Assembly (NCBI GenBank): GCA_963811805.1
Contig: CAWESU010000001.1
Span: 2,294,001-2,358,000, forward strand
DNA: 64,000 nt
Source of the DNA: DAHUXN01 sp963811805
GTDB taxonomy: Bacteria; Acidobacteriota; Terriglobia; Acidiferrales; UBA7541
Direction: 5' to 3'
How positions within the stretch are numbered: the first letter of the stretch is position 1; each line of letters starts with the position of its first letter. The notes below the pieces were generated by a model, which was not told the DNA's origin, made no database searches, and was given only the letters and a program-made list of their open reading frames with translations. Below, one piece after another: positions 1-6,953 of the stretch. The translations under genes were made by a program, and so were the position numbers.

Positions 1-551
1 GCGCCATACGAATAAATATCTGCGGCTCGGGAAATTGATCCTCCTCTACATATTTCTGGTGCCCAGTATCCGGGCGTACCGCCACGATTTTCAGAAAACA
101 AGATGGTGAAGAGGGTCCCATTTCCCAGGGGGTCTGCAACCTGAAGCTTTCCGTCGCGGGTTACTAGAATGTTGTCGGGCTTGACATCACCATGGGCCTC
201 GTACGCCTCGTGGAGTTTCGCCAGTGTATGGGCAAGCTCTACGGCGACTGCCCGGAGCTGGTTATCGGTAAGAATGCCCGCATACTGCGCCAATGTTCCG
301 CCCTCCAAATAAGGCATCACGTAGTATGGCCGCTCTGCCGCAGCATTTGCGAATAGGAGTGGAATCAGTCCACGCAGTTTACGCTGCAGAATACGCACCT
401 CGCGGATGAACGCCTTTCTTGCATGGGGCAAGTGCGCTTCGCGGAGGAACTTGACAACAACGTTCGCGCCATTATCGCTACGCTGACCTATGTATATGTC
501 TCCATTGCCCCCCGAGCCGAGAGGCCTAAGATTCAGAATCTGGTAACTCAT
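1..551 (-). CDS. Serine/threonine protein kinase, C-terminus beyond the window
   Basis: Reading the minus strand from the ATG at 549-551 gives an open frame of 183 codons running off the left edge. It shows a Hanks-type kinase fold: a glycine-rich loop (LGSGGNGD), VVVKF with the ATP-binding lysine, the catalytic loop HGDVKPDN, and GTPGYWAPE after the activation loop. The magnesium-binding DFG motif reads DPLG, which keeps the Asp but loses the Phe; this is odd for an active kinase, though the other catalytic residues remain. The start overlaps the stop of the upstream XRE gene (ATGA), so the two are one transcription unit. A role in sensing within the defence island is inference. Any sensor domain would lie outside the window. 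Confidence 0.9.
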   Translation of the reverse strand, partial: MSYQILNLRPLGSGGNGDIYIGQRSDNGANVVVKFLREAHLPHARKAFIREVRILQRKLRGLIPLLFANAAAERPYYVMPYLEGGTLAQYAGILTDNQLRAVAVELAHTLAKLHEAYEAHGDVKPDNILVTRDGKLQVADPLGNGTLFTILFSENRGGTPGYWAPEICRGGSISRAADIYSYG

Positions 552-832
552 CGTGATCTCCTTGCGGCACCCGCGTGAGCCATCCGAAACAAGGCATATA
601 GGAACGCACCCCGCTCAGCGTTGGCTGCTTTGCGAATTGCTTCCGGTCTATTGCCCGCCCTAATCGCTGCATCAAGGGCCAAGTAAAGGTCACAGACCGG
701 ACCTGTGGGACTCGAGTGGCCACCCTCCCATCGATTGACGCTCGCAAACGATACGCCCAAAAGGTGAGCCATTTGTTCTTGAGACAGATCAAGCCGCCGT
801 CGGATCGTCGTTACATGCGCGGCATCGAACAT
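548..832 (-). CDS. XRE-family helix-turn-helix regulator
   Basis: This is a 94-residue protein. Residues 5-45 form a lambda-repressor-type helix-turn-helix (LSQEQMAHLLGVS, then VNRWEGG), and a helical tail follows. Its stop overlaps the kinase start by 4 nt, so it probably controls its own operon with the kinase. The start ATG at 832 lies only 6 nt after a good -10 box and has no Shine-Dalgarno sequence, so the message is probably leaderless. An inverted repeat just upstream of the -35 box is a natural operator. The partner of an XRE protein is often a toxin, but here it is a kinase. Confidence 0.85.
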   Translation of the reverse strand: MFDAAHVTTIRRRLDLSQEQMAHLLGVSFASVNRWEGGHSSPTGPVCDLYLALDAAIRAGNRPEAIRKAANAERGAFLYALFRMAHAGAARRSR

Positions 833-838
833 ACTTTC

Positions 839-890
839 AATATACAGTGTGGAAGTTCCATCGTCAACAGATGCTATAGCAATCGCTATA
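839..890 (-). promoter_or_regulatory. Leaderless promoter and operator of the XRE-kinase operon
   Basis: On the minus strand TTGACG (862-867) is followed after 17 nt by TATATT (839-844), and the ATG begins 6 nt later at 832. The 5' end of the mRNA should therefore fall at or next to the start codon. Just upstream of the -35 box lies an inverted repeat, TATAGC (875-880) and GCTATA (885-890) with a 4-nt spacer, a plausible binding site for the XRE protein. Confidence 0.7.
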
Positions 891-1082
891 TCTGAGATTG
901 AGCCGTAACTGTTCCATTGAACGGAGGCATCGCCGCTTGCACCGCCGCCTCTTGTCCCTGGAAATTATCGACGGTACCGACTCGAGCGCCGGCAGGAAGC
1001 GTTCGGGCCAGGGCCGAGACTTGGGGATTGTAGGGGGCCACGACAAGGATCTCCTGCGACCCATTAGTAGTGTATCTAATTC
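886..1082 (-). pseudogene. Relic of a superfamily-1 (Dna2/UvrD-like) helicase
   Basis: The frame between a TGA upstream of 1082 and the TAG at 886-888 has no usable start. It nevertheless reads ILVVAPYNPQV, then GARVGTVDNFQGQEA. This matches the C-terminal helicase motifs of Dna2/TM0106-type helicases, where 'APYNAQV' and 'GTVDKFQGQEA' (motif V) are near invariant. After QEA the similarity stops abruptly. Only about 43 residues survive, so this is a degraded fragment, possibly of an earlier defence gene. It now lies in the upstream region of the XRE-kinase operon. Confidence 0.75.
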
Positions 1083-1085
1083 AAG

Positions 1086-1151
1086 TTAAATAGCCTTACG
1101 GCGATTCTGCCAGAGAAGGGCCCGTTCCTGGATGGTAGCGGAGGACTTCAT
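1086..1151 (-). CDS. Possible 21-residue ORF after the PIN toxin
   Basis: An ATG overlapping the toxin stop codon (ATGA) opens a 21-residue frame, MKSSATIQERALLWQNRRKAI, ending in TAA. The overlap is the arrangement used for translational coupling elsewhere in the island. The peptide is too short to assign and may be the front end of a gene whose remainder was lost in the rearrangement that left the helicase relic. It may equally be chance. Confidence 0.2.
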   Translation of the reverse strand: MKSSATIQERALLWQNRRKAI

Positions 1152-1711
1152 AAGGCTAGCCTTTCGCGAATCAGCTGAGCAAACTGCGCACATTTGCACG
1201 TTTCGAGAGAGGCCAATACTTCACTGATCGTGCGAGAGGTTCGCAAGGCCGTTCCCTGCTGATGAAGTTCGTGGACGACCATCTCGCCATTGAGGTGGTA
1301 GAGGTCGATCAAGAATTCGTCGGGATGTTTCGCCGTGATTTCGAATGGGCTGAGAGATTCTTCGGGGAAATGTTTCAGGTTGTATGTGACGATCACCTCG
1401 CAAGGTGTTTTCACGGCCGCAGCGAGGACATGACGGTCCTTCTCTTGGTTCGTCATCGCTGGAATCAACTCCCGATAACCCTGCTCAACCCAGGCGTCAG
1501 GAAAATGATTGCGCAATTCGTTGACGAGGTGGTCTGTTTGTTCTCGTGTTCGGCCCAGCTTGTCTCGGAGGGTACGGACTGTCTCTTCGATGATTTCGTC
1601 CGTCCATCTCGCCAAAAAGAGCCGCCGCTCGAACAGCCTTAAGAGGGTGTCACGAACGGCGGCTTGGACCAGGACGCACGCGTCCACCATCACGAGGAAA
1701 TCAGAAATCAT
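1148..1711 (-). CDS. PIN-domain protein, probable toxin of a TA pair
   Basis: This 187-residue protein has a PIN (PilT N-terminal) ribonuclease fold at residues 5-145: MVDACVL with the first acidic residue (Asp10), WTDEIIEETVRTL, then EKDRHVLAAAV with a second acidic site, and VIVTYNLKHFP. The last motif is VTxNxxHFP, where many relatives have Asp near the end. A C-terminal extension of about 40 residues is helical. The start codon follows the upstream gene's stop with no gap, giving the usual antitoxin-first order. PIN toxins cleave RNA; the target cannot be read from the sequence. Confidence 0.8.
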   Translation of the reverse strand: MISDFLVMVDACVLVQAAVRDTLLRLFERRLFLARWTDEIIEETVRTLRDKLGRTREQTDHLVNELRNHFPDAWVEQGYRELIPAMTNQEKDRHVLAAAVKTPCEVIVTYNLKHFPEESLSPFEITAKHPDEFLIDLYHLNGEMVVHELHQQGTALRTSRTISEVLASLETCKCAQFAQLIRERLAL

Positions 1712-2170
1712 TTATTCCTCGGGCGGGATGAACTTGTCATAATCACCGAGTTCTTCAGATTGGCGAGCGATCCGCACAATTGAGTCACGACGTGCCTGTT
1801 CCCGCCGCTTCTTGTAGTCGAGCAAATCCCCCAACAGAACACGCCGATGCGTCCCGGTATAGTAAAACGGAAGCTTGTGGGCTTCACACTCCCGCACGAA
1901 GAATTGCCGCGAGACTCCCAGAAGATCGGCGGCCGCTTGTGTACTTAGTTCCTCTGTGAGCGGCAAGACGGCGATTGCCTTGCCCTCCTGCATTTTTTCT
2001 ACAACGCGCATCAAGATCAGGTGTACGGATGGAGGTAAGTCAATTCTTGTCCCATCTGGACCGATCAAGGCTGCTATGCCTTCTTGTACGAGCGTCCGAT
2101 ATAACCTGTGGGCTTGCTCGATTTCTTGCTCACCTGGTGCAAGTTGGATGGCTTCGGCTGCAGCTACCAT
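1712..2170 (-). CDS. DNA-binding antitoxin with excisionase-like HTH
   Basis: This is a 152-residue protein. Residues 90-140 form a MerR/excisionase-type winged helix (LSTQAAADLLGVSRQFF, then GTHRRVLLGDLLDYK), which binds DNA. The N-terminal half probably neutralises the PIN protein encoded immediately downstream; that is inference from operon order. A strong GGGGAGGA ribosome-binding site lies 4-5 nt before the ATG. Two near-identical 19-bp elements flank its promoter, which fits autoregulation. The gene diverges from the CapW-led operon. Confidence 0.78.
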   Translation of the reverse strand: MVAAAEAIQLAPGEQEIEQAHRLYRTLVQEGIAALIGPDGTRIDLPPSVHLILMRVVEKMQEGKAIAVLPLTEELSTQAAADLLGVSRQFFVRECEAHKLPFYYTGTHRRVLLGDLLDYKKRREQARRDSIVRIARQSEELGDYDKFIPPEE

Positions 2171-2181
2171 GGGTCCTCCCC

Positions 2182-2280
2182 GTTGCGCTTAGCGGGGAAC
2201 CTGCAAGCGCTATAAACGCAACTGAGATATTCTCGGACATCGCCAGCAGATTGTCAACAACAAACGCTATAAGCGCAACT
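2182..2280 (-). promoter_or_regulatory. Promoter and duplicated operator of the PIN TA pair
   Basis: On the minus strand TTGACA (2252-2257) and GAGAAT (2229-2234) are 17 nt apart. A 19-bp element (2262-2280 and 2205-2223, differing at two purine positions) lies directly upstream of the -35 and directly downstream of the -10. Each copy is itself a partial palindrome around TATAA (CGCTATAAGCG). A shortened third copy (GTTGCGCTTAGCG) lies at 2182-2194 near the ribosome-binding site. This layout fits an antitoxin bridging two sites across the promoter. Confidence 0.65.
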
Positions 2281-2312
2281 ACGATAATTCACCTAGAGGG
2301 TCTTTTAAGGGG

Positions 2313-2341
2313 TTGACTTTACAATATGTCGTATATTATGA
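2313..2341 (+). promoter_or_regulatory. Promoter and likely operator of the ubiquitin-like operon
   Basis: TTGACT (2313-2318) is followed after 17 nt by TTATGA (2336-2341). Between and over the boxes lies the imperfect palindrome AATATGTCGTATATT (2323-2337), placed where a bound WYL repressor would block RNA polymerase. If this promoter is real, the first ATG (2326) of the regulator gene cannot be used and translation starts at 2362 or 2377. Confidence 0.5.
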
Positions 2342-3255
2342 TGAATCGTGTAAGACGACTTATGGACAATCCCAGCATGCTATCTGATGTGGATTTAGAG
2401 AAAAGAGAAGAGAATTCGCGCCCCCGCCCTTGGGGTCAAGATCGGCGACTGGAATTCATCGAATTTCGCTTGCTTTGGGATGGGAAAATCAATCGCGGTG
2501 AAGTGGCGGAATACTTCAACGTCTCAATTCAACAGGCATCACTAGACTTTGCGAGGTACATGCTCCTAGCCAACGACAACATGGAATATGACCGCCGCGA
2601 AAAGGTCTATCGTGCTACAAAGAAATTCACGCCCCTATTCATCGCGCCCGACACCCAGACCTATCTCAACGAACTTTCGGGGTTGGCTATGGGAACAATA
2701 TCGCAATCGTTCAGTTTTATGGGAGCTCGGCCGTCATGCGACGTCGTAACTTTGCCGGTCCGACGCGTTCGCACGGAAGTACTATTGTCGATTCTATGGG
2801 CGATGCGTGATGGCACAGACATCGACATCACGTACCAATCGATGCGTAGTCCTGATCCGACGCGTCAATGGATTGCTCCGCATTCGCTAGCCTTCGATGG
2901 CACACGTTGGCATGCGCGGGCGTGGTGTCACAGATCCTCTCGATTTCGCGACTTCGTCTTGACGCGTTTCCAAGAAATCCACGGCCGCCGCGCGGGTAGT
3001 GTGAATCGGCAAGAAGACGTGGAATGGCAAACTTATTTCGTGGTTGAAATTGAGCCCAATCCAAATCTGACGATCAGCCAGAGAGAATCTGTTATCGACG
3101 ATTTTGGCATGGTGGATGGAAGGCTATCCAAAACGATCCGGCGCGCCCTGGTTTCATATTTTGTGCGGCACCTACGCATCGACGAAGCTCAGGAGGCTCA
3201 GCCGATCGTTTGGGCCAATCGCAGTCAATTCGAAGAGGTGAAAGACGACAAATGA
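2326..3255 (+). CDS. CapW/BrxR-like WYL-domain transcriptional regulator
   Basis: The protein is 309 residues if the first ATG is used, 297 from the ATG at 2362, which fits the promoter better. It shows an N-terminal winged helix (about 40-110: RRLEFIEFRLLWDG, VAEYFNVSIQQAS), a WYL domain (about 160-215: DIDITYQSM, WIAPHSLAFDGTRWHARAW) and a C-terminal WCX-like part (220-300). This three-part layout is that of CapW and BrxR, repressors that guard CBASS, BREX and other phage-defence operons and are thought to release DNA on infection. It stands first in the operon, 21 nt before the ubiquitin-like gene. Control of this operon by this protein is inference from position. Confidence 0.88.
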   Translation: MSYIMMNRVRRLMDNPSMLSDVDLEKREENSRPRPWGQDRRLEFIEFRLLWDGKINRGEVAEYFNVSIQQASLDFARYMLLANDNMEYDRREKVYRATKKFTPLFIAPDTQTYLNELSGLAMGTISQSFSFMGARPSCDVVTLPVRRVRTEVLLSILWAMRDGTDIDITYQSMRSPDPTRQWIAPHSLAFDGTRWHARAWCHRSSRFRDFVLTRFQEIHGRRAGSVNRQEDVEWQTYFVVEIEPNPNLTISQRESVIDDFGMVDGRLSKTIRRALVSYFVRHLRIDEAQEAQPIVWANRSQFEEVKDDK

Positions 3256-3276
3256 AAACCGAAAAAGGAGCACTAT

Positions 3277-3522
3277 ATGCCTGAGACAGAAAAGTCACTC
3301 CATCCGTTCTTTGTTGATGCCAAGCGTTACGAAACCGCCAAGACCGCACTCACTGGGGGCGAGATAAAGGCGATTGCCAACGTTGCTCCAAACTATCAGC
3401 TCTTCCTTGAAGAGGAGGGCGACAGGCCTGATAAGGGTATCGGCGACGGTGAAGCGGTGGGTATTACTGAGCGTGTGAAGCATTTCTTCGCTGTCCCGCC
3501 AGCGACGTTCGGTTTCCGATGA
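3277..3522 (+). CDS. Ubiquitin-like protein, single multiubiquitin-type domain
   Basis: This 81-residue protein matches one unit of the prokaryotic 'multiubiquitin' family: HPFFVDAKRYE at the first strand, ALTGGEIKAIANVAPNY, QLFLEE, DKGIGDGEAVGI, and the closing KHFFAVPPATFG. Relatives often carry two or more such units; here there is one. The chain ends G79-F80-R81, so a free C-terminal glycine would need removal of two residues, for which the JAB domain encoded two genes downstream is the obvious candidate (inference). A GGAG-type site (AAAAAGGAGCA) precedes the ATG. The stop overlaps the E2 start by 4 nt. Confidence 0.85.
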   Translation: MPETEKSLHPFFVDAKRYETAKTALTGGEIKAIANVAPNYQLFLEEEGDRPDKGIGDGEAVGITERVKHFFAVPPATFGFR

Positions 3523-3917
3523 TCAGCGAACAATTCTTAGAACTTCAGGGTTATCTGCAGGAGTTCAAGAATCAGGGCGCCGACATTCAGCGCCGTGCAG
3601 ATGGCTCGTATCTCATCACGATCAAAGGCGTCGACCTGCCGACGGGCTGGAACCCTCGGAAAGTTGACGTATTTTTTGTCGCGCCTCCAGGATATCCTGC
3701 CGCTAAGCCGGACTGCTTCTGGGTCTCTCCACCGGTGCGCCTCTCCAATGGCGCGATTCCGCAGAGCGCGAACGAAGGAACTCCGCTGCCGTACGATCTC
3801 AGTCCGGGACGCCCTCTGACATGGTTTTCTTGGCACCTTCAGGTGTGGGATCCAAATCGTAGTCGGCTTGAAAATTTTTATCGGGCGATCGTTCAGCGAT
3901 TGAATCCACCACGATGA
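3519..3917 (+). CDS. E2/UBC-like conjugating protein (Prok-E2 family)
   Basis: This 132-residue protein resembles the prokaryotic E2 family found with multiubiquitin genes: LPTGWN, VFFVAPPGYPAAKPDCFWV, then W-F-S-W-H-L-Q-x-W near the C-terminus and a final helix LENFYRAIVQRL. The PGYP...P core corresponds to the UBC strand-turn region. Cys66 (in PDCFW) is the only cysteine in the chain, so it is the sole candidate for a thioester, although it is earlier than the catalytic Cys of classical E2s. The gene overlaps both neighbours by 4 nt (ATGA), so the stoichiometry is probably set by coupled translation. Confidence 0.82.
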   Translation: MISEQFLELQGYLQEFKNQGADIQRRADGSYLITIKGVDLPTGWNPRKVDVFFVAPPGYPAAKPDCFWVSPPVRLSNGAIPQSANEGTPLPYDLSPGRPLTWFSWHLQVWDPNRSRLENFYRAIVQRLNPPR

Positions 3918-5248
3918 TCGAGCTTAGGCTTCAAGATGGCGACATCAGCCGCATTGTCGGCGAACTCGTAGGAAGGGAGACCGAGCGATGCGCCGTCCTC
4001 TTTGCGTCCCGCGTAGCTCTGCCTGACGACCTAGAGCGTCTAATCGTCACCCGCATAGAGTATCCCGACGATGATAGCTATTCAGACCGCAGCCCACTGA
4101 GTGCGGAACTAAAGCCGGATTATATTGCTCACATCGGTAAAGTGGCGGCGCGTCCAAATGTTTCCGTGGTTTTCGTACACTCGCACCCCGGGTCTGCGCC
4201 ACCAGAGTTCTCTCGGACAGATGACCAAGGCGAGAGTCGTCTGGCGGAATTCCTGTTCGTACGCGCTCCAGATACGAAGCATGTCGCTGTAGTGGTCAGC
4301 GCTGGCGGGTGGCGGGCACGATGTCTGGGCACACAGACGCCTTTACGCATTGTTTCCGTTGGAGCGCATCTGCAGGTTCTATTCGACCCGGACTACGCTC
4401 AAGAGCCTGCTTCGCTGAAATTCGACCGCCAGGTCCGTGCATTGGGTTCGGCAGGACAGAAGCATCTTGAATCGTTGGTTGTAGCCATAGTCGGTATGGG
4501 TGGCACCGGTTCCATCGCTGCCGAACAGCTCGCCTATTTGGGTGTACGCAAGTTTATTCTCGTCGATCCCGATAGTATCGACTTGACTAATCTGAACCGA
4601 GTGGTTGGGGCCTACGCGAGCGATATTGGCCGCTTCAAGACGGACGTAGCCGCAGACATGATTGCGCGGATAGTACCCAACCCCGTCTCGCAGCGGATCG
4701 TGGGGGATGTCACAAGGACGCGAGTGGCCCGCGAACTCCGGAGTGCAGATTTCATTTTCTCCTGTACTGATTCGCATGGAAGCCGTGCGGTTATTCAGCA
4801 GATTGCGTATCAATACCTCATTCCATGCGTCGACGTGGGTTCTGTTATCTCGGCAAGCGATGGTCACATAACCGGCATACATGGCCGCGTCCAGGCGCTC
4901 GCGCCTGGACTGCCATGCTTCACCTGCTGTGAGTTGCTCGATTCCGAAGAGGTCCGGCGAGACATGATGGATACTGAAGAACGCGAACGGGATGTCTATA
5001 TCCAAGGCGCAAATGAACCTGCGCCTGCCGTCATCTCAATCAATGGGACCGTGACCTCGATCGCTGTGACCATGTTTCTGGCCATGACGGTAGGCGTTCC
5101 GAGCGACGGCCGACACATCCTTTACAACGCACGGACTCCATCGCTGCGGGCGGTATCGTTCACTAGAAACCCGAATTGCTATATTTGTTCTTCGCGGGGC
5201 GTCCTCGCACGAGGAGACGCGCAACCCCTGTTCACGCGGGACGATTGA
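3914..5248 (+). CDS. JAB isopeptidase-E1 (ThiF) fusion
   Basis: The protein has 444 residues and two enzymes. Residues 1-155 are a JAB/JAMM metalloprotease: Glu24, H89-S-H91, Ser100 and Asp103 form the zinc site (HSH, eight residues, S-x2-D, one residue longer than the textbook spacing). Residues 165-435 are a ThiF/E1 adenylation domain with the nucleotide loop GMGGTGS (194-200), DPDSIDLTNLNR (218-229), and paired cysteines CFTCC (335-339) and CYIC (422-425) for a structural zinc. It should activate the ubiquitin-like protein and also trim or deconjugate it. JAB-E1 fusions are known in bacterial Ub-like operons described by Iyer, Burroughs and Aravind. Confidence 0.9.
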   Translation: MIELRLQDGDISRIVGELVGRETERCAVLFASRVALPDDLERLIVTRIEYPDDDSYSDRSPLSAELKPDYIAHIGKVAARPNVSVVFVHSHPGSAPPEFSRTDDQGESRLAEFLFVRAPDTKHVAVVVSAGGWRARCLGTQTPLRIVSVGAHLQVLFDPDYAQEPASLKFDRQVRALGSAGQKHLESLVVAIVGMGGTGSIAAEQLAYLGVRKFILVDPDSIDLTNLNRVVGAYASDIGRFKTDVAADMIARIVPNPVSQRIVGDVTRTRVARELRSADFIFSCTDSHGSRAVIQQIAYQYLIPCVDVGSVISASDGHITGIHGRVQALAPGLPCFTCCELLDSEEVRRDMMDTEERERDVYIQGANEPAPAVISINGTVTSIAVTMFLAMTVGVPSDGRHILYNARTPSLRAVSFTRNPNCYICSSRGVLARGDAQPLFTRDD

Positions 5249-5249
5249 G

Positions 5250-6953
5250 ATGGCGATGCGCGAATTTTCGTCAGAGGGCGCGGCGCGCGCCAAAATTGCC
5301 TTCGTTGGCAGCTTGCCAGAAGCTGAGGACTTGGAGCGGTTTAAAGAGCGGAACTTTCTCTGCGAGTCCTGCACACCGGAAGAGCTTCGCCGCCCCGGAT
5401 ATGCTGCTCAGTTGGATGCGGTGATTTGGACGCAGGATCCGGTAAAGCTCAATACTTTGCCTCGAGAACTGGGAACCACCGTTCCCAACCTGCTGGATCA
5501 TGATGTTCGGGTTTATGTTCGTCTCGCCACGGACCAGAAGCTCAGTGAAACGCCCCGCAAGCTAGTCGTCAATGCCCTCCTAGAAAGCGGGATTCCCGTG
5601 GCAAATCTCCTGCCAGAAGAATACAAAACGATACCGGAAAACCGTAGCGAGAGAATGAATAGCTTCATGATGCCGTGCGTTTATATCTTCGACTCTGCTG
5701 TAGAATGGCGGAGTATTGCACCTCTGGTCTGTGATCGACCCGCCGGTCCGTCGCCGAAATTTGACTTGAAAGTCGACGAACAATTTCTTCTCGACGAATT
5801 TGGGTCCGACGGACATCCGGAACGGGTTATGCTGCTGAAACGAGCCTTCTGGAATTGCTCGGGACTCCAACTGAGATTCCTTGATGGTGGGATGTCTGGT
5901 GCGTCCGTCTTTAAGGCCTATGCGTGGCCAGATCCCACATTGATGCGATGGGACGTGAATGTTCATTACCCGCATCTATATTTCGTAAAAATCGGCCCTC
6001 GCAAGAAAGTCCTGGACGAGTACGACAAATACTGCGGGTACATACGTGAGTATGTGCCTTTTCATCTCGCGCCGCATCTGCGCCAAGATCGCTGCAATTT
6101 TGGATCAACGCGGGGAATCCTTGTGGGCGATTGTGTAGAAGGCGCAGAGTCGCTGATAACATGCGCACGGGGAGGCCGCTCTGGGCATGCCATCTCGAAT
6201 TTATTCGACAAGACGCTTGGTGGATGGCGTAAACAGAAGCGTCTCGGCACGAATGGGTCGCTCAGCAAGTATTTAGAGCGCAAATGGTACACCGAGGGTT
6301 CGGATGCCCTTATCACATTGTCTCCCGCGCGAGCAGAAATCGTTCGCGAACTTGGAGGAGTTCCTGACATCGCGCCGCTGAAGATGATATTCGAGAATTA
6401 CGGAAACAGCGCGGCTCTGGTTGCGCCGGCCCATGGTGATATGCACGCGACGAACGTGCTTGTTCGACACGGCGATGCGATCCTCATAGATTTCGAGAAA
6501 TTGGAAAGGGAGTATCCACTGACCTACGACCCGGCGTCTTTGGAAGGAGGACTTTTGGTCGAAGGCTTCACAAAGGATCTCAAAAAGGCCAGATTCAAAC
6601 CAAAGGACCTCGTTAAGTTGATCGAGCCGCTTTATGAGCAAACTGCTCTTAAAGGCAGCGGGACGACGCTCTGCCGGCCAGGAGATCCTACGGAATGGTA
6701 CTACGACGCAGTCAACCAAATCCGGACCTTGAGCTGGGCGGTGGAAAATGAGACTGGCCAATACGCGTTGACGCTCGCGCTTTGTCTTATTCGCAAAGGT
6801 TGCAACCCACATGACGGTCTTGAGACCGAAGCGCCCAATACTTTACGTGCAATCGCCTTTTTCTTTGGCCAAAAAATTCTGCGTGGGATAGCCGCAAAAA
6901 TCTCAATGGCTTCAGGTAAGAAGAAGCTTCCGTACAAGGCACCGAAGCGATGA
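5250..6953 (+). CDS. Large protein with aminoglycoside-phosphotransferase-like kinase domain
   Basis: This 567-residue protein starts 1 nt after the E1 stop. Residues about 205-560 look like an APH/choline-kinase fold: FLDGGMSGASVF (a glycine-rich, substrate-loop-like start), the catalytic HGDMHATN (395-402) and the metal-binding IDFEK with Asp414. Residues 1-190 are a separate alpha/beta region (KIAFVGSLPEAEDL, DAVIWTQD) that I cannot assign; it could be receiver-like. The family phosphorylates small molecules or proteins. In this operon it might modify a conjugation target or act as effector (inference). The following gene overlaps it by 4 nt. Confidence 0.75.
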   Translation: MAMREFSSEGAARAKIAFVGSLPEAEDLERFKERNFLCESCTPEELRRPGYAAQLDAVIWTQDPVKLNTLPRELGTTVPNLLDHDVRVYVRLATDQKLSETPRKLVVNALLESGIPVANLLPEEYKTIPENRSERMNSFMMPCVYIFDSAVEWRSIAPLVCDRPAGPSPKFDLKVDEQFLLDEFGSDGHPERVMLLKRAFWNCSGLQLRFLDGGMSGASVFKAYAWPDPTLMRWDVNVHYPHLYFVKIGPRKKVLDEYDKYCGYIREYVPFHLAPHLRQDRCNFGSTRGILVGDCVEGAESLITCARGGRSGHAISNLFDKTLGGWRKQKRLGTNGSLSKYLERKWYTEGSDALITLSPARAEIVRELGGVPDIAPLKMIFENYGNSAALVAPAHGDMHATNVLVRHGDAILIDFEKLEREYPLTYDPASLEGGLLVEGFTKDLKKARFKPKDLVKLIEPLYEQTALKGSGTTLCRPGDPTEWYYDAVNQIRTLSWAVENETGQYALTLALCLIRKGCNPHDGLETEAPNTLRAIAFFFGQKILRGIAAKISMASGKKKLPYKAPKR

